The position numbers and the translations under genes were made by a program. Below the pieces are notes generated by a model, which saw only the letters and a list, made by a program, of their open reading frames with translations, was not told the origin of the DNA and searched no databases. This document shows positions 16,580-24,085 of a DNA stretch of 64,000 nt, in pieces. The stretch comes from UBA1660 sp964462035 (GTDB lineage: Bacteria > Myxococcota_A > Polyangia > Polyangiales > Houyiibacteriaceae). The stretch's first letter is position 1, and every line of letters begins with the position of its first letter. Where the stretch lies: positions 124,001 through 188,000 of the forward strand of contig CAYXAP010000008.1 of NCBI GenBank assembly GCA_964462035.1, read 5' to 3'.

Positions 16580-16790
16580 CTCATGGGGGACGGGGTTCGG
16601 CCGCTCGATCGAGCGGTGGAACCCGGATTCCCCGAGTTCTCTCGGATGATCCAAAATCTCGGAAGCCAGAAGGCGACCGCCATGTCGTTGCTCGTCGTCG
16701 AGGGGGCGACTCCGAGGTAGCTCGCGGCGAGCAGATCACCGCTGACGTTCAGCGATCCTCGGACACCCCAAATGACCAGGCCCCCTGGGG
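16580..16790 (-). pseudogene. unidentified coding remnant beside repeat A
   Basis: The minus strand reads GGLVIWGVRGSLNVSGDLLA then ASYLGVAPSTTSNDMAVAFW and LPRFWIIRENSGNPG, hydrophobic and coding-like, then runs into the repeat and the gap. Just upstream another frame reads CSESSFGFDP, so a frameshift near 16785 is likely. Family not recognised; a 5' piece of an exported protein is possible. Confidence 0.35.
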
Positions 16791-16912
16791 TCGAAGCCGA
16801 ACGAGGACTCCGAGCACCCATGGACGATCGTGCTCTCGCTGGGGACTTCGACCGGCCGGTCGTCGTCGAGACCAGCGCTTGCCGCCGCGCTCGCGCCGGA
16901 TACCATCGCGGC

Positions 16913-17521
16913 ATGGAGTGGCTCCTCGGGATCGTGATCGTACTGGCCGTCGCAGGCGTCGCCGTGCTCGTGGCTCGCAAGGGCTCGCGATTTCCGAGGC
17001 CGCCCGAAGGCGTCTCCGCCGGCCACTGGAAGTTCGTCGCCGACCCGGAGACGCGCCAGGTCGCTTGGGAGCTGCCCGACGACGAACGCATCGAGGCGCA
17101 GGTCGCGATCCACTTCGTGCAGTGGCAGCTCTTCTACTTCGGAAACGGCTCGGCGGCCCACGACACGAGCCAGGAGCTCCGCAGCGACCTGCGTGCGCTC
17201 CTGGCCGATCCGTCGAGTAGCTCGTGGTCGCTGGTGCCTTCGATCGAGCGCGCCCCGCACACCCTGGACTTGGCTGGTGAGTTCCTCGACCCGAGCGGCT
17301 TCGCGGCCTTCCCGGGCGTGCTCGGCGTCCCTCGCAAGGCCGAGAGCCTCCATGGCGCCGCGGTCACGATCGCGCAGCTGGCCCTGCGCCTCGACAGCGA
17401 GTCCGACGCCGTCCGCCGCGCCCTCGAGCGCCTCCTCGAGCTCCACGCCGAGCACGGTCCGGCGCGGTCTCTCCGAGAGGTGGGTCCTCGCGCCTACGCC
17501 GCGCTCCACGCCGCGAGCTGA
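16913..17521 (+). CDS. hypothetical membrane-anchored protein
   Basis: 202 aa. ATG 16913 places a transmembrane helix at once (MEWLLGIVIVLAVAGVAVLV), then ARKGSRFPRPP and a soluble domain of about 170 residues (HWKFVADPETRQVAWELPDD, IHFVQWQLFYFGNG, VTIAQLALRLDSESDAVRRA). The upstream extension of this frame lacks coding character, so the ATG is preferred. No family recognised. Probably faces the cytoplasm or periplasm depending on helix orientation. Confidence 0.6.
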   Translation: MEWLLGIVIVLAVAGVAVLVARKGSRFPRPPEGVSAGHWKFVADPETRQVAWELPDDERIEAQVAIHFVQWQLFYFGNGSAAHDTSQELRSDLRALLADPSSSSWSLVPSIERAPHTLDLAGEFLDPSGFAAFPGVLGVPRKAESLHGAAVTIAQLALRLDSESDAVRRALERLLELHAEHGPARSLREVGPRAYAALHAAS

Positions 17522-17649
17522 CGCGAGCGCTCGGTTCCGGAGTTCGCGCGAGGCTCTGGCTTCGGCCCCCACGAATTGACCATGGAGCGCAGGTGCCGCG
17601 CCGCCTACCGTCCGGCAAGTCTCGGGACGGGAGGGAGGACGTGGAGTTG
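17522..17649. other. non-coding stretch before repeat A copy 4
   Basis: No supported reading frame or structured element was seen here. Confidence 0.3.
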
Positions 17650-17732
17650 GTCGCTTCGAAGGGCCTCTCCGAGCACCGCCCCAAGGGTTCACGGACCCCT
17701 TCTTGACCCGGCTTCTGCGAAGTCGACGCCGC
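17650..17732 (+). repeat. dispersed hairpin repeat A, copy 4 (with a small insertion)
   Basis: GTCGCTTCGAAGGGCCTCTC then CGAGCACCGCCCCAAGGGTT continues to the core, here CACGGACCCCTTCTT, followed by an extra TGACCCGGCTTC and then CTGCGAAGTCGACGCCG. The core stem carries a mismatch (GGACCCCTT), so the hairpin is weaker than in copy 5. Confidence 0.7.
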
Positions 17733-17827
17733 CGCGTCCGAGCGGGTAGGACGCGAGGCATCCCAGGCCTGCACCTACTCGAGCCTCCTCTCGGAAGCTC
17801 GTCCGGTCCAGACTCACCCCTCACCAG

Positions 17828-17911
17828 ATGGCGACCCGTAGGCACGCCGGGTGGCCCTTCGGCGCGACGCTGCTAGCCCTGCTCTGGCGGAGTCGCCGTC
17901 GCCGCGCCTGA
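17828..17911 (+). pseudogene. possible MYXO-CTERM-like tail remnant
   Basis: A 27-residue frame ends HAGWPFGATLLALLWRSRRR then RA and a stop: a hydrophobic segment followed by an Arg cluster, as at the C terminus of MYXO-CTERM surface proteins. No upstream body is present. Could equally be chance in GC-rich sequence. Confidence 0.2.
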
Positions 17912-17965
17912 GCGCTCACGAATGGGGAGAAGGTGGGTGCGCCCCTCACCGTATGGGGTCACGCC

Positions 17966-20041
17966 ATGACGACACTCGAAGAACGGCTGGGCTCCATCCG
18001 GGCGAGCGCCTGGGGCCCCCTCGACACCGTGCGGGATGCCCACGAGGCGGATCCCGAGCTCATCGCCGACCTCGCGTCGGCGCATCTGGCGGGGACCTAC
18101 GTGCTCGAAGAGCCCCCCGCCGCGGGCACGCCCTTCGGACTGGCCGCCCTCGTGGAGTGGGTGGCGAGCGACGAGGCCACCGATGTCGTGCCCTTCGCGC
18201 TCTGCGCGGCCGGGACCGAGCACGGCGACGCCGCGGTGCGGAACTGGTCGGCGCAGGCGTGCGGCCGCTACCCCGCGGCCGACGTGCTTCCCTTCTTGCG
18301 GGAGTGGCTCGCGTCGCCCGACAAGAGCATTCGTGAGGGGGCCGTCGCCGCCGCGAACACGTTCCTGGCCGGCCCGAGAGCGGAGCCGCCGCACGCCGGA
18401 GAGCTGCTCCCGCTGCTCGAGGCAGGTCAGAAGAAGCTGTCTCGGCTGGGCAAGCAGCTGGCGAAGCAGGCGCTCGACAAGGCACGGGTCCTCGCCGAGC
18501 GGGCGCCCGAGCGCGACGACCTCCCCGCGAAGGACGACCTCGAGGCCCTCGCCGGCGAGGCGCCCGCCGATCCGGCGCTGCGAGCGCGCCTCGTCGGCGC
18601 CCTCCGGTCCGGCCGCATGATCCCATTCGACCAACTCGCCGACGCCTGCGGCGTGAGCGTGGCGGAGGCGCGCGCGATCGGCGCCTCGGTGACGCTGGAC
18701 TGGGACCCGCCGAACGTCATCCGCTGGTGCACCCGGGGGCTCTTCAGGGGTCCCACCGTCTTCGAGGATCGCTTCACCCAAGTCTTGGGCGTGAGCCCCT
18801 GGACGGTGGAGAAGCTCGCCCTCGACGCACGCATCGACGATCTCGACGCGGTGCTGGCGCCGACCCCGCAGCTCGTGGCCGACGGCAAACGTCTCAAAGG
18901 GGCCCCTCGCCTGCGCTGGTGCACCGGGACGTCGGTCGGTGACGGCCCCCAGCAGTTCCTGCTGGCCTGCTTCTCCCGCCCCGATCTGGCCGGGCTCACC
19001 GAGCTTCTCGTTCCGTTGCTCGACGACGATTCGCTGATCGAGCTCGGCGCCTGGCTCCTCGCCGACCCGAAGAGCCACGCCAAGCTGCGCTACGTGCTGC
19101 CTCCGTCGGACGGACTGGCCGACGAGATCGCGCGTTCGTACGCCCACCATCGCGTCGAGAAGCCCTGGCGCTACGAGGGGATGCCCCTGAGCCCGCGCTT
19201 TCGCCGCTGGGCGTTCCGCTGGTGGCACGAGCACGGAAAGCGAGCGCGGGACGACCTCCGCTTCGCCTTCCGCCATGGCACCGCGCTGGTGGCTCAGGTC
19301 GCCATCGAGGCGTCTTTTCCGACCGACGAGGAGATCGCCGCCGAGGCCATCGCCGACGACGATTGGTGGCTCTCGCGGATCCGGGAGTGCCTCGCGTTGG
19401 CCATGCACGGACAACGGCGGATGCCGATGCACGAGCTCCGGCGAACCTACCTGGCCACGCCGACGGGCCGCCGCGCGCTCACGGGCGTGGTCATGGCGAC
19501 GGACGGCGACGAGAGCGAGCCCTTCGTCTTCTTCGACGGCGATCGCTTCGTCGGCCCGGCGGGTCCCGTGGAGCTGGCCGGCGACGAAGCGCTGCGGGTC
19601 GCCCATCCACTCATCGATCCGCTCGAGGGCTGGCCGGCCAGCGACCAGACGGGGCCCGACGCCATCGGTCAGCGCGAGGCGCCGACGTACACGCTGGCCG
19701 ACCTGCCGGATCCGGCGGCGCTCGGGCCGGTCCCCACGCGGGAGTGGCAGGAGCGCTGTCGCCGGCTCGGCTACGTGGAGCCGGCGGAGACCAACGGCGG
19801 GACGGTGCGCGCCTTCCGGGAGCTCGGCACAGGGCAAATCGTTGTCTTCCACGAGGGCTACGGCCGAGGTCACGGGCGAGGACCGGTGGTCTTCACCCGA
19901 GCGCACGCACAGCGAGCGAAGGAGAATCCGGCCGCGGCCGCTGCCCTCGTGGCCGACGTGCGCATGCTCTTCGGGCTCGATCCGCTTCCCGATGAGCCGA
20001 GCGCGCCGCAGGCTCCGCCACCGCCCGCGAAGCTCCCCTGA
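17966..20041 (+). CDS. HEAT-like and DUF4132-like large cytosolic protein
   Basis: 691 aa. The N-terminal 220 residues look alpha-solenoidal (AALVEWVASDEATDVVPFAL, VLPFLREWLASPDKSIREGA, KKLSRLGKQLAKQALDKARV), as in HEAT repeats. The C-terminal region resembles the end of DUF4132/WGR-associated proteins (TGRRALTGVVMATDG, WQERCRRLGYVEPAET, GTGQIVVFHEGYGRGHG). The family is of unknown function and often occurs in myxobacteria. No signal peptide. ATG 17966 is preferred over a GTG-rich upstream extension that lacks coding character. Flanked on both sides by repeat A copies. Confidence 0.6.
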   Translation: MTTLEERLGSIRASAWGPLDTVRDAHEADPELIADLASAHLAGTYVLEEPPAAGTPFGLAALVEWVASDEATDVVPFALCAAGTEHGDAAVRNWSAQACGRYPAADVLPFLREWLASPDKSIREGAVAAANTFLAGPRAEPPHAGELLPLLEAGQKKLSRLGKQLAKQALDKARVLAERAPERDDLPAKDDLEALAGEAPADPALRARLVGALRSGRMIPFDQLADACGVSVAEARAIGASVTLDWDPPNVIRWCTRGLFRGPTVFEDRFTQVLGVSPWTVEKLALDARIDDLDAVLAPTPQLVADGKRLKGAPRLRWCTGTSVGDGPQQFLLACFSRPDLAGLTELLVPLLDDDSLIELGAWLLADPKSHAKLRYVLPPSDGLADEIARSYAHHRVEKPWRYEGMPLSPRFRRWAFRWWHEHGKRARDDLRFAFRHGTALVAQVAIEASFPTDEEIAAEAIADDDWWLSRIRECLALAMHGQRRMPMHELRRTYLATPTGRRALTGVVMATDGDESEPFVFFDGDRFVGPAGPVELAGDEALRVAHPLIDPLEGWPASDQTGPDAIGQREAPTYTLADLPDPAALGPVPTREWQERCRRLGYVEPAETNGGTVRAFRELGTGQIVVFHEGYGRGHGRGPVVFTRAHAQRAKENPAAAAALVADVRMLFGLDPLPDEPSAPQAPPPPAKLP

Positions 20042-20100
20042 AGCGTTCCCGCGAGCCGCGCCCGCAGGTGTGAGCGCCCAGTGACTCGCTGGAGCGAGAG

Positions 20101-20172
20101 CCGAGCACCGCCCAAGGGTTCACGGAACCCTTCTTCTGCGGAGTCGACGCCGATCGTGACCGCGAAGGCCTC
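20101..20172 (+). repeat. dispersed hairpin repeat A, copy 5 (core and right half)
   Basis: CCGAGCACCGCCCAAGGGTT then CACGGAACCCTTCTTCTGCG leads to GAGTCGACGCCGATCGTGAC and CGCGAAGGCCTCGG. The core at 20114-20132 is a perfect 8-bp stem with a 3-nt loop. The CTTCGAAGG part of the left half is missing. Confidence 0.75.
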
Positions 20173-20184
20173 GGAGGCTGAGGG

Positions 20185-20335
20185 GGGGCGGCGCTTCGGT
20201 GCACGAGAGCTCGATGGCGCCCCAGTCGCCGCAGTCCGCGCTGACCACGTCACCGGGGTCGCCGGCTCGGAAGGGCACGACGCGCGTGTGCGGGAAGTCG
20301 GTCGGTCCCCCGCTCGTAGAAAGACCGATGGGTGA
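20185..20335 (-). pseudogene. unidentified coding remnant beside repeat A
   Basis: The minus strand reads TRVVPFRAGDPGDVVSADCG then DWGAIELSCTEAP with good codon style, and then enters the repeat, where the frame becomes Arg-rich and stops. The gene's 3' part seems to have been replaced by the repeat. Family not recognised. Confidence 0.35.
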
Positions 20336-20341
20336 GCCGTC

Positions 20342-21814
20342 ATGAAAGCACTGCGGGCCATCGGGGTCACCGGGGCCCTGCTGGCTGCGGTCTGGGGCGG
20401 CCTCTTGCTCGTCGCGCTGGCGAGCGATGCGCTACCCGGCGTGCCGGCGCCTTCGGTGAGCTCCGCGGAGACGGACGCCGCGGTCTCGAGCGTCGACGCG
20501 GGAGCCGCAGAGCCCCGCCGGTTGGCGGCGGACGGCGAGCTGAGCCCGCCTGACCCGGACTCGACGGCGGCGGCTCCTCCGACCGCGGTCCCCCCCGAGT
20601 CCGGGCCCGCGCCGGTCCCCGCGGAGATCGCCTCGGTCGCGCCGACCCTCGTGCGTCGCTACCACGTCTGCGACCTCGGGACGTTCGAGAACGCTGGCGC
20701 GGAGATCGCCCAAGAGCTCGACACGCCCTTCGCGGTGGGCGACGTGCTCGGTGATCCCGCGCCGGAGGTGGTGGTCGGGTGCGGCGATCGGTTCGTGGTC
20801 GTCGGTCTCTCGATCGGGGCGCCATCGGTCGCTGCGCTCCGGGTCGCCGAGCTGGCCATGGAGAGCCGCCGCGACATCCCTGTGCACACCGCGCAGCCGG
20901 CGATCGGTGACGTGACCGGCGACGGACGGCCCGATCTCGTCCTTCCCTTCTACCAGCGCGCGACGAGCGGTGGCAGCCGAGGCGGACGGGCCCTCGTCTG
21001 GCGGCGCCGCGAGGAGGGGCTGGCCCGGCCGACCTCGTTCGGCTCCTTCACCGTCCAGGACGTGACCCTCGTCGATCTCGACGGTCGCGGGGGCCTGGAC
21101 GTGCTCGCGGTGGATCGCGGCCGCCCCTGGGGCGACCAGCCCGGCGCCGTACACGTGCACTCCGGGGGCAGCCGGCCCCGGCAGCGCGCCTCGCTGACCG
21201 GCGGCAAGTGGGCGCGCAGCGTCGTCGCGCTCGACTTCGACACCGACGGGACCGTCGACGTGGTCGCCAGCTCGGACGAGCAGCTCCACCTGCACCGGCG
21301 GCGAGAGGGCTACCGCTTCGACGAGCCTCTCGTGGTCCCGAGCACCCGCTACTGGAGCATGACCACCGGCGACGTGAACGGGGACGCTCACCCCGATCTG
21401 ATCGTCGGCGGCGCCGACCGACTCGCGGTGCTGCTCGCCGGTCCCGACGAGGAGCGCCGGCTGACGCCCGCGCTACAGGTCGGCGGCCGCGTCGACCCGG
21501 TTCAGGTGGTCGACGTGGACGGCGACGGCCGCCCGGAGTTGCTCAGCGCCGGCGACGCCCTGCGCGTCCATTCGATGGTCGAGCCACGCTGGACCACCAC
21601 CGTGCTCGCGACCGGGGGCGCATCGCTGAACCGCATCCGCGGCGCGCGCTGGATCCCGGAGCGGTCTCTGTTGATCTGGTCCGTCTTCGACCAGAGCGCG
21701 AGGGCGATCGAGCTCTTCGTCGCCGAGCGCCCGACCCAGGGCCCACTGCCCTCGGCCGGGCGTGCGACTGCCCTGCCCGACGCACCGGTGCTGCTCCGCC
21801 AGACCATTCACTGA
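20342..21814 (+). CDS. FG-GAP/VCBS repeat exported protein
   Basis: 490 aa. An N-terminal hydrophobic segment (ALLAAVWGGLLLVALA) serves as signal or anchor. A Pro/Ala/Ser/Asp linker to about residue 95 leads to a beta-propeller of FG-GAP repeats, recognisable by calcium-type loops (GDVTGDGRPDLVLPF, DLDGRGGLDVLAVD, DFDTDGTVDVVASS, GDVNGDAHPDLIVGG, DVDGDGRPELLSAG). Such integrin-like propellers are found on the cell surface or in the periplasm. No catalytic motif. ATG start follows a GTGAGCC stretch without a strong Shine-Dalgarno. Confidence 0.7.
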   Translation: MKALRAIGVTGALLAAVWGGLLLVALASDALPGVPAPSVSSAETDAAVSSVDAGAAEPRRLAADGELSPPDPDSTAAAPPTAVPPESGPAPVPAEIASVAPTLVRRYHVCDLGTFENAGAEIAQELDTPFAVGDVLGDPAPEVVVGCGDRFVVVGLSIGAPSVAALRVAELAMESRRDIPVHTAQPAIGDVTGDGRPDLVLPFYQRATSGGSRGGRALVWRRREEGLARPTSFGSFTVQDVTLVDLDGRGGLDVLAVDRGRPWGDQPGAVHVHSGGSRPRQRASLTGGKWARSVVALDFDTDGTVDVVASSDEQLHLHRRREGYRFDEPLVVPSTRYWSMTTGDVNGDAHPDLIVGGADRLAVLLAGPDEERRLTPALQVGGRVDPVQVVDVDGDGRPELLSAGDALRVHSMVEPRWTTTVLATGGASLNRIRGARWIPERSLLIWSVFDQSARAIELFVAERPTQGPLPSAGRATALPDAPVLLRQTIH

Positions 21815-21875
21815 TCGCCCCCAGGCCGGCTGGATCCATGACCCACCGATGCTGCGGCGAGCATGTCGGGGTCGG

Positions 21876-22080
21876 TCACCCGGGAACCCAACGATCGTCA
21901 GCCGCGGTCAGGGCGTGGCGGCGAGCGCGAAGACCGGAGGGCGACGTTCGAGCGACCGCCGCGAACTCGCGCGGCTTCGGCGTGCAGTCCATCCCGAGCA
22001 TCAGCACGATGAGCAGCAGCGCGAGGAGGATGCGTTCGAAACCGGTGATCGTGGCCGTGCTCGGGAGCCGTCGAGCTCCA
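21876..22080 (-). pseudogene. 5' remnant of a bile acid:sodium symporter family transporter
   Basis: The minus strand reads GFERILLALLLIVLMLGMDC then TPKPREFAAVARTSPSG. The helix ending LMLGM followed by a -TP-EF loop is the first conserved segment of BASS-type transporters. After about 35 residues homology ends and the frame stops at 21876; the remaining helices are absent. An inactive stump between two intact genes. Confidence 0.4.
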
Positions 22081-22144
22081 ATCGTGTGGCGGCGTAGGCG
22101 CGCATCGGGACCCAGTAGCAGCCATGGTCGGCACGGGCGTCTGG

Positions 22145-23101
22145 TCAGTCCGAGCGGTCCAGGTTCAACATGAAGCGAGTGACGAGGCGAGCGACGACGG
22201 CAGGTTGCTCCTCCTCGGCGAAGTGGCCTGCGTCGAGCAGGTGCAGCTCGGCGTCAGGAAGATCCCTCAGATAGGCGCGGGCCCCAGCGGCGACGAATGC
22301 AGGATCACGCTTCCCCCACGCAATGAGGGTGGGCGGCCGATACTGCCGCAGGTACGCCTGCCAGGTCGGGTAGGCGTCGATGTTGGACTGGTAGTCCTGG
22401 AAGAGCTGGACTTGAATTTGCCGGTCCGCTTCGGTCGGCATTCGAGCGATGTCGTGAGTCCACGAGTCCGGGCTCATCCGAGTCGCTCGCTGGCCTGGAA
22501 CGTCACGCAGGTACTGCCGCTCACGGATGGCTTCGTCGCTCACGAGCTCACGCAACGCGTCGAGCCCAGCGGGGGACCGATCGTCGTGAGCCGATCGGAA
22601 GAACGCTCGGCGCTGGGTGGTCAGCCCGTCCAGATACGCGTTGGCGTTCTGGACGACGAGCCCCCGGACTCGATCCGGGGCGTCCATGGCCACCCGGAAG
22701 CCCACCGGCGCACCGAAGTCTTGCAGGTAGAGCACGTACTCGCGCAGCTCGAGCGCCTCGAACAAGCCGAGGACGAAGCTGGCCAAGCGGTCGAAGGTGT
22801 ATGGCGCGACCGTCGGGTCGGGATGGTCGCTGTATCCCGAGCCCAGGTAGTCCGGCGCGATCACGTGAAAGCGGCCGGAGAGCAGTGGGATCAACTCGCG
22901 ATATGAATGCGACGAGGACGGGTATCCGTGCAGCAGGACGATCGTGGGCGCGTCTGGGTCCCCCGCCTCCCGATAGAAGATGCGCTGGCCGTCGATGTTC
23001 GCGAAGCGGTACTGGGTCTTCGCGGGCCATTCGGCGCTGGGGAACGTGGTCGGCGACGCACAGGCCATCAGCAGCGTGAGCAGAACGAGTGAGCGAAACA
23101 T
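22145..23101 (-). CDS. lipoprotein alpha/beta hydrolase (haloalkane dehalogenase/epoxide hydrolase-like)
   Basis: 318 aa. Lipobox LMAC places Cys14 as the lipidation site. The fold is alpha/beta hydrolase: oxyanion segment LLHGYPSSSHSYRELIPLL around residue 57, nucleophile elbow LQDFGAPVG with Asp128 in place of the usual Ser, acid Asp266 (WGKRDP) and His293 (LDAGHF). An Asp nucleophile points to dehalogenases or epoxide hydrolases, not esterases. Divergent from a LysR regulator 82 bp away that probably controls it. An envelope-anchored enzyme of this type is unusual. Confidence 0.75.
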   Translation of the reverse strand: MFRSLVLLTLLMACASPTTFPSAEWPAKTQYRFANIDGQRIFYREAGDPDAPTIVLLHGYPSSSHSYRELIPLLSGRFHVIAPDYLGSGYSDHPDPTVAPYTFDRLASFVLGLFEALELREYVLYLQDFGAPVGFRVAMDAPDRVRGLVVQNANAYLDGLTTQRRAFFRSAHDDRSPAGLDALRELVSDEAIRERQYLRDVPGQRATRMSPDSWTHDIARMPTEADRQIQVQLFQDYQSNIDAYPTWQAYLRQYRPPTLIAWGKRDPAFVAAGARAYLRDLPDAELHLLDAGHFAEEEQPAVVARLVTRFMLNLDRSD

Positions 23102-23160
23102 GAGTCGAGCCTAGCGACCGTCACCGACAGGAGAAGACCGAGGTCGCGCAGGACACTGTT

Positions 23161-23175
23161 TCAGGATGTGAAATA
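23161..23175. promoter_or_regulatory. LysR-type operator candidate
   Basis: TTTCA-GGATG-TGAAA is a perfect 5-bp inverted repeat. Its inner part fits the T-N11-A core of LysR boxes. It lies 8 bp before the LysR gene start and between the divergent genes, where autoregulation and control of the hydrolase would be expected. Position is close to the LysR start, which suits repression. Confidence 0.5.
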
Positions 23176-23183
23176 GTCGTTGG

Positions 23184-24077
23184 ATGGATCAGATGGAAGC
23201 GATGCGCGTCTTCGTGGCCGTGGTGGAGACCGGGGGGTTCGCGAAGGCCGCGCGGCGGCTCGGCGTGAGTGCGCCGACGGTGTCGCGCGCCGTCTCGGGG
23301 CTCGAGGCACGTCTTGGGGTGCAGCTGTTGCACCGAACGACCCGGGTGGTCGCCGTGACCGATGCTGGCGAGAGGTATGCCGCCGATGTCCGTCGCATCC
23401 TCGCGGATGTCGAGCTCGCCGATGCGGCAGCCCGGGGAGAGGCCGGCGCCGTTCGCGGGGAGCTTCGAGTCACGGCGCCGGTGCTCTTCGGAACCAGGCA
23501 CGTGGCGCCGGTGATCTTCGAGTTCCTCCGCCGGCATCCGGAGGTGACCCCGCGACTGGCGCTCGTGGACCGAGTCGTGGACCTGATCGAAGAGGGCTTC
23601 GACGTGGGCGTTCGCATCGGTCACCTGCGCGACTCCTGGCTCACGGCCGTCAAGGTCGGCGAGGTTCGCCAGCTCGTTTGTGCGTCACCGGACTATCTCG
23701 AACGCCGCGGATTGCCTCGGACACCAGGCGAGCTCACGCGGCACGACGCGATCTCGCTCCCACCGGAACTCGGGCTCCACGCATGGAGCTTTCCGGGCGG
23801 GCGGCGCTCTGCAACGGTGACCCCCAACCAACGACTGGTCGTGAGCTCGGTGGAGACCGCGGTTGCCGCGGCGGTCGCCGGGCAGGGCCTGGTGCGTGCG
23901 CTCTCGTACCAGGTGAAGGAGCCGCTCGCGGACGGAAGTCTCGTGACCCTCCTGGACGAGCACGCGCCACCGCCGGTGCCCGTGCATTTGCTCCACTCCG
24001 GCGGACGCCACGCATCCAGAAAGGTGCGCGCGTTCCTCGAACACGCCGTGACCCGGCTCCGCGCGTGCGAGTTCTAG
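23184..24077 (+). CDS. LysR-family transcriptional regulator
   Basis: 297 aa. The N-terminal winged helix-turn-helix is typical (FVAVVETGGFAKAARRLGVS then APTVSRAVSGLEARLG, LLHRTTR). The substrate-binding domain begins GELRVTAPVLFGTRHVAPVI and carries DVGVRIGHLRDS, the pattern of the CrgA-like branch of LysR proteins. It binds DNA as a tetramer and responds to a small co-inducer. It is divergent from the lipoprotein hydrolase, the likely target. Ends 8 bp before the convergent CBM9-like gene. Confidence 0.9.
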   Translation: MDQMEAMRVFVAVVETGGFAKAARRLGVSAPTVSRAVSGLEARLGVQLLHRTTRVVAVTDAGERYAADVRRILADVELADAAARGEAGAVRGELRVTAPVLFGTRHVAPVIFEFLRRHPEVTPRLALVDRVVDLIEEGFDVGVRIGHLRDSWLTAVKVGEVRQLVCASPDYLERRGLPRTPGELTRHDAISLPPELGLHAWSFPGGRRSATVTPNQRLVVSSVETAVAAAVAGQGLVRALSYQVKEPLADGSLVTLLDEHAPPPVPVHLLHSGGRHASRKVRAFLEHAVTRLRACEF

Positions 24078-24085
24078 ATGTACAG

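Noticed and set aside
8505..20172. Repeat A as integron attC sites
   Set aside because: No GTTRRRY core, no integrase gene, and the genes between copies point both ways, unlike cassette arrays.
8505..20172. Repeat A as a CRISPR array
   Set aside because: Copies are kilobases apart and incomplete; there are no regular spacers and no cas genes.
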